Shown: positions 54,157 to 64,000 of the stretch, piece after piece
Layout of the letters: every line of letters begins with the position of its first letter
Numbering within the stretch: the first letter of the stretch is position 1
Origin: Peronospora farinosa
Lineage: Eukaryota > Oomycota > Peronosporomycetes > Peronosporales > Peronosporaceae
Reading direction: 5' to 3'
Length of the DNA stretch: 64,000 nucleotides
NCBI GenBank assembly: GCA_947646735.1
Contig: CANTFK010000863.1
Coordinates: 434,001 to 498,000, forward strand
Translations under genes and position numbers: made by a program
The notes under the pieces: generated by a model
The model's database searches: none
Seen by the model: the letters and a program-made list of their open reading frames with translations, nothing else
What the model was told of the DNA's origin: nothing

Positions 54157-57126
54157 AAGACAACAAATTTTCAGGACGTGTAAAAACGAGCTCGTCGCAG
54201 CATCGTAAGTCGTTTATCCCAAACAGATGTCGTCTCCTTGTGATACAGACGGGCCAGGATTCATTTTCCACATGCATACGGTACATCAAAAAGACCAACA
54301 AAGGTACGATAGAGGCGAGACATGCAATGCAGAATGTATGTTGTCTCTTCTCTTGACAGATACGTTAGTGGCGAGCGCGGTACCCGAAGAATATGGGAAG
54401 TTTGCTAAGACGTAGCCATTGTTACCCACCTGAGTGAGAAGTGTTTTACCATAATTTAGCTAAGGCACGTGCGAGCCTGTTCTTATGGTAAAAAGCCTCT
54501 GGATGGTCTCACCATCTGTGCTTTTCGCAAGGATATACACTATACATTTTCGACACTTGATTCAATCACGGGTGCATACAAACTACAAGTACGTTTTTTC
54601 TTGATCAGACGGGATTGTAAGGTAGTTCGTATGAGCTTGAAACCTTACATCTATTACTCGACAAGACCACGGCGAATGTCTCGTATTACGTGCAGCAAGG
54701 TATCGAGATCGTGTCGCATGGATCGCGTGGTTGCTCTCGTACAAAAATCGGCATTTTCGTGTCCAGTAATCAATCTCTTCCTTGGGCTCGTAAACTTTGC
54801 TCTCTGTAAAAGACGACGTGCAAAGGCCTATCGCAAGGATAGGCGTGCTGTCACAGCAGGTGAAATACGCGACTGTCAACCAGGAATGGCGTGGACAGCT
54901 GGAGAAGTGGTATTCTTGTCTTTGTTTTTCACGCCAAATCGAGCGTCAGTCGTTTGTCGTGCTCTTGCCATCTGCAATCACAATGGTCTGTACGTCTTGA
55001 ATTAGGCACATGGCCCTGGGTGTACCTTCTGGCTGACGACGCAGCGACGTGCACATTCTCGACGCACGATGCATAAGCCGTAGTAGACAGACCAAAAGTG
55101 GGTAGGGGGAGGGAGAGGCACGGAAGCAAAACTTCGCGTGCCGTCTGGTCGTCCTAGGCAGATATCGTGGAGTCGACTGTATCAGCAGCCTGGGGGTAAT
55201 AAGACTGTGCTACGTTATCTACGAAGAGTGTGCAGAGACGACAGCGCCACATATAGCTCGAGCTCCGTTTCTACCACACAGACGATGGATGATGCTCAGG
55301 ACGTGAAGGGCATCGGCTACTTCATGTCACTAGACAGAGACGGCATTGAGTTCATTTTGTTCGGCCCGAACGCTTCTAATGGAAAAGTAGACGTTATTGA
55401 AGAATTCCGAAGCGGTTTTCATAGCATCGAGCCCGCTCGGAGGTGACTCGTTGGCAGCCATGCGGGCAACTATTTCAAGGTCATGTCGACGCTGCTCTAC
55501 AGCGTACCTCTTCAACCTCCAAAGCTATTCTTGGCGAGCATTACCAAGAGCGTGTTGCGCTTGCGTCAAGTTTATTCGGTTTTGACCGCATGCAACCGCC
55601 TTGCACAGACCAGTAGACTGCCGATTCTTCTCGTGTAGGTGATCGATCAGCTACACATGACTGCAGACTGTTGGAGCAATGGCGCGCTCCTCTGAGGTTA
55701 TGCGGTGGTCACAAGTCGGAGATACAACACTGTCGCATTCGTACATCAGTGTTGTCACCTCTTGTGTGGCGGCTCTTTAACGGCAGTCAAGACCTTTCAT
55801 CTACATTTATCGCAAGTGATGCCGTCATGCTGATTACCAGTAGAACTGCAGACGCTCACCCAACGCGACAAATAACCTCAAGTTGGTGCGCACGGCTACT
55901 AGTATAGCAGATAAGGGTCATATGTACGTGACTAGTTCACGCTGTAGAAGAATGAAGCAATTTGGTATTCATAATTGAATGTCAACATATCGTACGTTGA
56001 AATGATCAGTCTGAGATGAGAGTCTTGACGATCCTTTACAGTCGTAACGACTAACGTCAAGAGACACGACTACGTTACTTGCATGTAATACAGCAAGAAG
56101 CTGATTAGCAGGTAACAATGCCACTACTTTGAAGATGACAACCACGGCCATTTGGTCGTAGGTTGATAAGTGCAGCTCAAAGCTACCGAGCATGACTTTT
56201 GAATCTATAGTTGCAAGAAGTGACCATATACATCTCCTGTAGTACGTGCTAGAATTAGTGAGAGAGGATATTCAATCAATCACACAGGTAGAATGAAGCT
56301 AAAGTTTAGGGCCAGCTAGTCTAGTTGCCTGCAAGTTGCTCGCTATGCGCTAGTTTACAACGTTTCTGAGCTTTGCGTCCTTTTCACGCAATACGTGGCT
56401 CAAGCAATATGGACATGTTCCAATGGATCAAAGGTTCTGCACCTTAGTTCCACTATGAACACATGGTGTTCGTCATACCGTTACTGCCACATTAGATATC
56501 GACAGTTACGTCCTCGGTGTTACGTCCTTTGGGAAACTCGATGACACTGCTAAATTTCTCCTATTGCTTTGATTCTTAGAAGACGTAAGAGCTGCAAGCA
56601 CAAGCGGACAGAAAGCCACTGACTAGAGTAATTGCCAGCCAGTCGGTTGTTGTAGAGTATACGGCAATGCTTTGGTCGCTTTTTCTTGTGGAATCATCTA
56701 GTATAGGGTGCTCTGCTTGTTCTGAAGACATCCTTCCCACGATACTATTTTTCCAGATGGAATAAGGCTTTATGGTCTACCGCAGCTTTCTTTCTCCATG
56801 CCGGTCATTGATGTCTTTGATCCGCACGTCTTAAACCCGTGGTTGTTTTACGCCATCATTCCAGGAGCGTTGGTCGTCTACATGACGAACGTCAAGAAAC
56901 AATATTCATCTATTCCATTGGTGTAGGGCATTGCAAAGTCAGACAAGCAAATGCCGCTACTGCACGAGCTAAAAAGAATGTCCAGTGACCTGCCGCAGTT
57001 TCGTGGCCAGGAACTGCAAATGTAATGGACATCAGACGATTGTGTAACAGGTCTTTGTATGTTTGGCAACATAAAGTTTGCAGACTACTACTTTGAAGCT
57101 GCGCAAGTAACAGATGCGTCGCCCTA
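54157..57126. other. Gene-poor stretch, unassigned frames
   Basis: The longest frame (54469-55005, plus) starts with GTG, has no signal peptide or domain and is overlapped by others. 55150-55446 plus (GIGYFMSLDRDGIEFILFG) is protein-like and may be an exon or relic of an unknown gene. A + frame near 56795-56925 (VIDVFDPHVLNPWLFYAIIP) resembles a membrane-protein end. I cannot assemble any into a gene. Confidence 0.35.
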
Positions 57127-58529
57127 CTACTTGCCATCGCTGTACGGCTTGTTCCAGATCCACTTGTTGCCCGACAGCTTGATACCCTCTTCGACAGGAC
57201 AGCCTCCATGCAGACTCATTGGGTCGCCTTCACCATTTGGCAGCATGCTGTAGAATACAATCACCTTACGCTTCTTCGGAGCGACGTTCATGCCTTGGGG
57301 ACAGCCCTTCATAGTCGGAGGATGGGGTAGACCACCAGAACGAGCAAAGTTGGTGTGTCCGCCTTTGGCCACGTCCGACATGTACCAGAACACCGTGATC
57401 ATGCGGTTCTTGTAGCCGTGCTCGATTGACATCAGCATGTCTGGAGAATTTTGATAGTGTTTAGGAGAGAAGTAGTCCAGATGCAGGTCGTAGTGCTGGG
57501 TGCGCTCATAGCGCAGCACTTGAACGGTCTCTTGGTGGCTTGAAGGCACTTTAACAAGGTCGGCTGTGCGTTTGTCGATGTCTTGCACCACTGAATGACT
57601 CGATGAATCTAACCAGTACGTCGTGCTCGTGCGCCATTCCGTAGACGGTCTATTTTCGTGGCCATCTTGCAACGCGACGTCCGACGGCGCTAAGTGCGGC
57701 ATGGACAAGTCAAGAATGATATCAATCTCGTCGTCCAGGAGGAAATCCTCGACGCTGAATACAAGTGGCGTCATGCTGATCGTCTCGAGTACGAGATCGC
57801 CACGTCCATATGTGTTTTCTACGATCCCTAGAACACCGTCATTCAAAGCAGTTCAGAGACTTTGCTTGCTTTCTACAATCTCGACATGTACTCACTTTTG
57901 TGGCCAATACGTACACCTGGCCAAATGAACTGGCCGCCTTCGAATAGAAACACGATTTGATTCTCTAGCGCAGTGACGTTCTTTTCCAGTCTCACTCCGT
58001 CCGGAGTGAAATACGCGGATGGTTGCTTGTATTTTTGACCATACTCATCGCTTGGCTTGGAAATCTGCAGCAGTTCTTCTTCTACTGCGTACGAAAACGT
58101 TTCAATGTCTTTTGTCGTCTCTAATGACTCATTTGCATGCATCCCGTCTTTAAAGCTCGTTACCTTCAGCCTGCAAAAGACACCACATCCATTGCGTTAA
58201 AAGCCTCTATTCGCATTCTATCAGGTTCGACAAGACTAATAGATGACGTACGTGTCGGTCGTCGTCGTTTCAATGCAAAGTACGTGGAATCCTTTGATCG
58301 GCATGACATCCGTCAAGAATTGATGAGCATCCGTGCAATTCACTGCATCAGGCAAGGGGGTCTCCAGCACATGGTGTCGCACCAAAAGCTTTGGATTACG
58401 CACGAACGTGGCCACTGCAATGGCAAGTAAAGCCACGACAAGCCACAAACTGTTGCGAACGGAGAAAGCGGTCTTACGCGCTTTTTCGGGTGGCGACGGT
58501 GAGTCAGGCGACGGCGCAGGAGTTGACAT
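57127..58529 (-). CDS. Prolyl 4-hydroxylase, 3 exons
   Basis: A 2-oxoglutarate/Fe(II) dioxygenase that hydroxylates proline in secreted proteins. My gene model has exons 58529-58252, 58170-57896 and 57827-57127. The introns are 81 bp (GTACGT...TTGCAG) and 68 bp (GTGAGT...TCTAG), and splicing joins in frame to 417 residues. Residues about 25-45 (NSLWLVVALLAIAVATFV) form a single membrane anchor, fitting an ER/Golgi type II protein. The catalytic domain shows the iron ligands HLD in HYDLHLDYFSP and the distal His in MSLHGGCPVEEG, with the 2-oxoglutarate Lys in GNKWIWNK. All are intact. Neighbouring Pro-rich secreted proteins are candidate substrates, but that link is only a suggestion. The second acceptor is weaker than the first and could be shifted. 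Confidence 0.9.
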
Positions 58530-59763
58530 CGTGCAAAGGAAAGAGATCTAACGGTTGTGATAGAGGGTGACTATCGATGACAAGAAATGACGATGCACGG
58601 TCGGTACAAATCGGTGATTGGAATTCTGATCGACAGTCATTCATTGATTAGTACCGATGGTAAACGCAGATGCTGGCCATGAAGTTTCAAGTAGTCAGGA
58701 TGATCATTACTACTCTAGGACATGGTTGCAAGACATTAAGAGGCTATACACTAACGATATTATAGACAGCGGATGTGTGTTGACGTGTTTGTAGCTACCT
58801 TAAAGTATCTAGTACTTGCAGTAGCAGCAAGGGGTCTCAGCAGATGAAGTACAGATGCGCTCTTTTGCCTGATGATCGCTTCATCTCGCCGTCATAAGCG
58901 GTCATGTCCTCAATGCGTGACGAGATTGAGCACAAGCAGAATTAGTGTATCGGTAAGTTCACCAGCCAAGTCCATTGCCGACAGATTTACAATAATAGAA
59001 GATATTTGAAACAGAATGCAGCTACAGTGCATTAAGCTTATATGCATGCACTTGACATCGCCTTGTTCGGCCTATTCGTGACGTGATCTTTCGTTGTCTG
59101 TCCAAACAATGTCTGTAGAGAGAACGATAGTAAGAAGCACGAAATCTCTTTTCTCCTGCAATGGCAAGATTATTGCATCGGTCCAACGTGACATACATAT
59201 ATCACAATATACAATTTATGGCACACTACGAAGCAGCTATGAAGATGAACATGCACATGTACATACCATTGTTCATGAAGCCCAGCCAAGTCAACAGTAA
59301 CTTCATATACTACAGAACTACGTGCTTCCAGCTCTGCGGTTTCAAACAGACGACCCAAACTCTCCATACTTTTGCTCCGACTCGAAAAACAAAGACAAGA
59401 CAGCAAAACCTGTGTTACGTAATTCTCTACATTGTCCTTCCCACTTGGAATTAGTATAGCTGGACTCTGTATAAATAAATTCCCTGGAAACACATGATCA
59501 CCATCATATCTTCAGTCCCTGTTTCCACACAAACATGTCGAGTCTCTACACAGCACAGTGTCGTTTCTGCACCGGTCAGTACCGTCTTTACACAAACATG
59601 TCGTGTCTCTACATAGCACCGACCCGTCTCTACACAGCAAAGTGCCGACTCTCATGTTCCGACTTCCTGCTTTGTGGACAGTCCCAGGAGCTCTTCGTGT
59701 CATTGTGGTATGAGAGGTTCATTTGCAGGCGCATCCATTCCTCAACTGTACACCCTCGTCGCT
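58530..59763. other. Intergenic, no gene seen
   Basis: It contains the 5' flanks of the hydroxylase and receptor genes. Positions 59525-59655 hold degenerate tandem repeats built on ACACAAACATGTCG and TCTCTACACAGCA. Confidence 0.45.
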
Positions 59764-62700
59764 ATGAATGTATCAGCCGTAAGGCGACCAATATACAAGT
59801 GGACGAGGCACCGGATGCTACTGCTATTGCTGCTGCTATTTAGTGTAACAACATCACAAGTCACGGCTGCATCGTGTACGAACGCTAGCACGTTAGTAAA
59901 AGGTCAAGATGACTCGACTGCTATTGTCTATGACGATGCGTGTGATCCACGGACCTTTCAAGTGCTTGCAAGTCTCAGTTTTGATCGCAGTCTGAACCTC
60001 TCGAACTTGAATGTTGCAGAGGTTCGAAGCTATCCACGTGTGTATCATTTGTAAGATAAAAGGCTGCTAGCAAGTTGCAGATTGATTGAGTTATTGATAC
60101 AAATTCTATTGTGATGAAATACGTATAGACTTCTTAACAACAACAGACTCAAGACGTTCATGCCTATAGACTCGGACACTGATATGGTGAACTTGTACGT
60201 GACACAGAGACAATAGTAATCGACAAACTGGTACTGACGAATGCGTTCTGTGAGCAGGGAACTTGCTAGCAACTTTATAACGGATTTGACCGGCATCAAC
60301 TTCCCTGAACGACTCAAGTACTTGGACTTGAGCTCGAACTTCATCACGACGCTGTCGGCAGCCACGCCCTGGCCTGAATCAGGTGAGTTGCTGATGCTCC
60401 TACTGGATAACAACCCCCTTAGCTCGGTCGGGGCTGATACATTCACGAAACTTGTCGCGCTGGAGTCTTTGTACGTCGATGGAAGACTCTTTTTGGAAAA
60501 GAGAAGCAGATACAATGGATGTACTCACTTTTGATATATTGGGGTGATGGTTGTGCAGGTCGCTGTCGAACACGGGCATTTCCAATCTAGACGACCTCGT
60601 GCTGCCAGTCTCGCTGCGAACGCTGAACGCGACAAAAAACTTGTTTACCAGTTCTACGACCAACTTTTCAAATCTGCCAACGGCTTTGCAGTACCTGTGC
60701 GTGCAAATTACGTACGTCTATACTGACAGATACTCGTACTAACTTGTGTGTTTTGCTTTACGTTTCATTTCTCCAGGGACCTGAGCAACAACCTACTTAC
60801 GGCATTCCCCACCGTCGTGTCGTCTCTCACAACGCTCGTGGAGCTGTACGTTCTATCAACTAAACTTGTTGCCAAAACTCAGACCTAAATGTACGCTTTT
60901 GGGCTCATGCAGGAACCTTGAGTCGAACGGTATCAAGAAAATCAGCGGCATGTCTTTTGCGTCAACGCTTCACAAAGTATTCTTGGCAAATAACCCTCTG
61001 TCCACCATCGAAATATGTCGGTCCGACGTGAGCGTGTTTCAGAGCCTCAGTGAATTTACTGCGCCTTCGTCCGTGTTAAACGCGTGCTCGAACCCCAAGG
61101 CGATCAGCGAGGAAATCCAGGGCGTCTCTTTCTGCGTGCTTGAAGACGATGACTGCTTGGAATCTGGCAGTCTAACCCAGACAGACATCAATGATATCTC
61201 GAGCTCGGGCAAGGCAAACTCAATTGACGCATCTAACGACAGCGCCGAGTCCACTTTCTCGACGACAGCTATCGGTCTCATCGGTGGCACGTTTTTCCTC
61301 GTTGGCATCTTGTTGAGTGCCTTGGTGTTTAGTCTAATTTGGAGCAAACGAAGGAACAATGGCAACAGGCCTTCTCGACGTGCGGTCCTGAAAATGAGCC
61401 GTGATTGTCGATTAGGAAGCAGCGGTGGTAATATTATGGTGTTCACAAGCAGTGGAGGCATTAGTCGTGCTAATGGAAAAGGTAACGACGACTACCGTGA
61501 CACGGACAGCAAGAATGGGAACAATAGTACTTTCGGCGGCAGTGGCTTAAATTCCGCTGGTGAAGCAGCCTGGAGCGTGTATGAAAGTCCTTTGGACAAG
61601 TACAACCCGGTGGCTCTGCTCGAGCCAAGTCCCAAGGATAAAAGCTTTCTCGGTGCTAGTACAATTTCGCTTCAGGCCCGAAGCAAGCTCAAGATCAAGG
61701 TCGACTTAGATGACTTACTCGTGTACGAGATCCCGCCTGAGGAAATCCAAATGCATCGTGCGCTGCACATGTCTGTATTGAAGAGCAGCAGCAAAGCTGC
61801 GTTAGCTTTGAGCAGTGTGGGAGTGGGGAATTCTCGTAAAAAGGTGGATTCCGGTCTGTTCCTGGCCGAGTACCAGGGCTTCAGGGTCGTTGTTCAAGCG
61901 CTTATGCGTTCAAAGAAGCATCTTGAGAAGCGCTTTGTGGAGCAGATTCGTCTTGCAGCATCACTAGATCATGCCTCCATTGTGCATTTTATCGGCGTCA
62001 CCACTGGCTGCAGTACGACGGCGAGCCAACGTGGCAGCATCAGATCGACGGCCCGGGTCCCGTATACTAGCTACAGTCCGACCAACATTATGAATGATAG
62101 CACAGCAAGCAGCACAATGAAAAACCGCTACTCGAACCTGGGTGCGCCATCCTGGCATTTAGGTGTGGTAGTTTGAGTACATGCAACACGGTTCTCTCGC
62201 TACCATGTTTGAGTCCGAGCGGTATCGTCGAGAAGGCAAGGGGTACTACCCGAACAGCAGTGCCGCGGCTTTTGTTGGTAGCGGCAATGACAACATCTTC
62301 AGCTGGTACCCAGTGTTTGCAAACTCAAGCGCGAGTGTAAATGCCAACCCGAATGCCGATTGGCGATGCAAGCTGTCTATTGCCCTAGATGTAGCCATGG
62401 GACTTGTCTATCTCCACGCTAACAACCTCGCACACGGCCGTGTTTGCGCACGAAAAGTATTGTTGAACAAGCAGGGCGAGGCCAAGCTTAGTGCAATGGA
62501 CGTGCTGCTGCCGTCAGACGTAGCACAGAGCAAAGATGATAACCATGGCATGGCGGACCATTTCCGTGGCTCACTCCGAGACAGCGCTCTTTGGACGGTG
62601 CAGAGGATCACTGGTGTAACACGCACGTTGAGAGGTCCAAAGCGTTGGGTATCAGAGAATCCTGGCCGTAGTCGCTATGCGAACAACAGTGAAGAGAGTG

Positions 62701-63245
62701 ATGTGAGTGGGGTGAGCAGCGTGACGCTCGACGACAACAACAGCCAAATGGGCGACAACCCCGCGTTCGACGAAATGTCGGACGAGTTTGATGAAAACTC
62801 GGTCAAGTCCAGCGGCATCGGGTCATCCATCGTGGCAGCTCAGCGTGACGACGTGTACGCATTCGGCACGTTCCTATGGGAGCTCGACACGATGATTGTG
62901 GTGGAGGAAGACCTGGCGAGCTCAAGGATTACGACTGGTATCGGTGGTAACCCACACTTACTCAAGTTCTCAGCAGACTGTCCATTGGAGCTGCAGGAGT
63001 TGGCTCGCCAGTGCTGGCACGAGGTGCCGACCGAGCGTCCCGATGCGATCGACGTGCAAGAGGAGCTAGTGCGTGTGCTAGAAGGCCGCTTGACTACTAG
63101 TGGTAAAGTGCCGCCGCCCAACTGGACACGACCTAGCTATCTGAGTTCTACCAGCGCCATCAGTAGTCTGTCAAGTTCCGAGCTGTCCTCCAACATGTCT
63201 TCGTTACCGAGCTCACGTTCTATGATGGCTGTAGCTGATCTATGA
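59764..63245 (+). CDS. LRR receptor-like pseudokinase, 6 exons, frameshift
   Basis: The model has exons 59764-60050, 60129-60194, 60258-60470, 60559-60696, 60777-60845 and 60913-63245, with five 63-88-bp introns. Every intron interrupts a Leu codon after its second base. A signal peptide (MLLLLLLLFSVTTSQVTA; an alternative start is 59815) is followed by leucine-rich repeats (LKYLDLSSNFITTL, LLDNNPLSSVGADTFTKLVA, DLSNNLLTAFPT, KVFLANNPLSTI). A membrane helix (AIGLIGGTFFLVGILLSALV) and a TKL-like kinase domain come next. The kinase lacks key residues: RVVVQAL has Gln where the ATP-binding Lys belongs, LAHGRVCARKVLL lacks the HRD Asp, and AMD replaces DFG. One extra T near 62172 shifts the frame in the hinge (VVV/EYMQHGSL), so this copy is either a pseudogene or contains a sequencing error. 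Confidence 0.82.
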
Positions 63246-64000
63246 GCAATCGTGTAGCATAGTGAGCAACAAGCTAAGCCCGTCATTTTGAGGTATTTAT
63301 TCGCTCATATCAAGAGCCCAATTTTGTCAGCACGTTCCAAGTGCGTGTATGTTTGTGTGTGAAACGGATCCATCATGTCTCGGGAGACGTCTCGAGTATA
63401 ATTCATGCAGCACGCAGAGACATCTCTAGAGAAAGAGGTCGTACGTAGCAACAGAGACACGCATACGAACTAGATAGAAAACATACCAAACCTTGTTCCA
63501 TCACTGCACAAGGATAAATATAGCCTCATAGTTCTATCGCTCCCTCCCCCCCCCCCCCCCAACGTTCCATGCAACCTCTTTTGCTACTAAAGTGATGGAC
63601 ATTAATCAATGCAAAGACGAATGATCCTACACGATCATTCGCAATCGATGATCCTACACGATCATTTAGCTACTTTTTTCTTGCAAAATTTACAATCGTC
63701 TTACGATTTGCCTTGGAAGCCTTTTCCACTTGCGTAAACGGGCATGCCATTCCTAAGATCAGAATCTCGGTGTCGACTTTGTTGTATATCAAGTGCCACG
63801 AAACAAATGGACCAAGACTCTGGACGGCAATTGCAATCACTACAAATACATTACAATCGTATAGTGGTGTCACAAGAAGTGCATTTTAAATGAACCAACT
63901 TGCATCCGACTTTAACTAGCCCCCCCCCCCCCCGCCCTTGTCTATCGATCGATCGATCGATCGATCATCTAGATGAAACTATATCTGGTCAGACATGAAC
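63246..64000. other. 3' flank with simple repeats, possible exon
   Basis: C-runs lie at about 63544-63560 and 63919-63934, and a (GATC)n tract at about 63943-63966. A minus-strand 67-codon frame (63670-63873) has a hydrophobic start (CNVFVVIAIAVQSLGPF) and a basic end. It could be the last exon of a membrane-protein gene extending beyond the window, at low confidence. Confidence 0.3.
63621..63667. repeat. Two tandem small hairpins
   Basis: AATGATC-CTACAC-GATCATT and a second near-copy 27 bp later each form a 7-bp stem with a CTACAC loop. They lie about 400 bp past the receptor gene stop. They could be 3' processing or repeat debris, and no function is known. Confidence 0.6.

Noticed and set aside
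54469..55005. 178-codon plus-strand ORF
   Set aside because: It starts with GTG, has no domain or signal, and overlaps several equally open frames. There is not enough support to call a gene.
1..64000. CRISPR arrays, bacterial operons or integrated bacterial elements
   Set aside because: There are no spaced short repeats, ribosome-binding sites or bacterial-type genes. Introns, LINEs and gypsy elements show eukaryotic nuclear DNA.

Overview
This is eukaryotic nuclear DNA, most likely from a plant-associated oomycete (Peronosporales: Phytophthora or a downy mildew). That placement is inference. It rests on the mix of mostly intronless genes, very short introns where present (63-88 bp), Ty3/gypsy chromoviruses and long LINEs, a two-repeat SWEET sugar transporter, secreted Pro/Thr-rich proteins, and an LRR receptor with a tyrosine-kinase-like domain. 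There is no sign of bacterial organisation.

Positions 1-18,208 are a retrotransposon graveyard. A gag-protease remnant (about 1.3-3.6 kb) is followed by a badly decayed gypsy chromovirus on the + strand (3.78-9.95 kb, called G1). Its pol is interrupted by a foreign LTR. A much better preserved chromovirus lies on the - strand (10.0-18.2 kb, called G2). Opposite the integrase-chromodomain end of G2 lies a 481-codon antisense ORF with a coiled coil. G1 has a coiled-coil antisense frame at the same relative place. The right LTR of G2 carries an internal inversion.

Positions 19.2-21.1 kb hold a coiled-coil/ZZ zinc-finger gene. From 22.6 to 42.3 kb lies an inverted segmental duplication: SWEET(+), secreted Pro-rich gene(-), a spacer with a dead LINE, secreted Pro/Thr-rich gene(+), SWEET(-). 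The SWEET copies are almost identical, while the secreted genes share only promoter and signal peptide. A 9.4 kb LINE with a 17-bp target-site duplication has inserted just upstream of the right SWEET gene. The other arm preserves the empty site. This LINE encodes an OTU-like cysteine-protease region upstream of its APE endonuclease and reverse transcriptase.

Positions 43-64 kb are gene space. An arginyl-tRNA synthetase (-) and a UBZ/extended-PHD protein (+) share a 200-bp divergent promoter. They are followed by a sorbitol/xylitol-dehydrogenase pseudogene whose halves lie on opposite strands, a broken PLAC8 gene, a large secreted Pro/Ser/Thr repeat protein, a three-exon prolyl 4-hydroxylase and a six-exon LRR receptor pseudokinase with one frameshift. 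Gene-poor stretches are noted individually.
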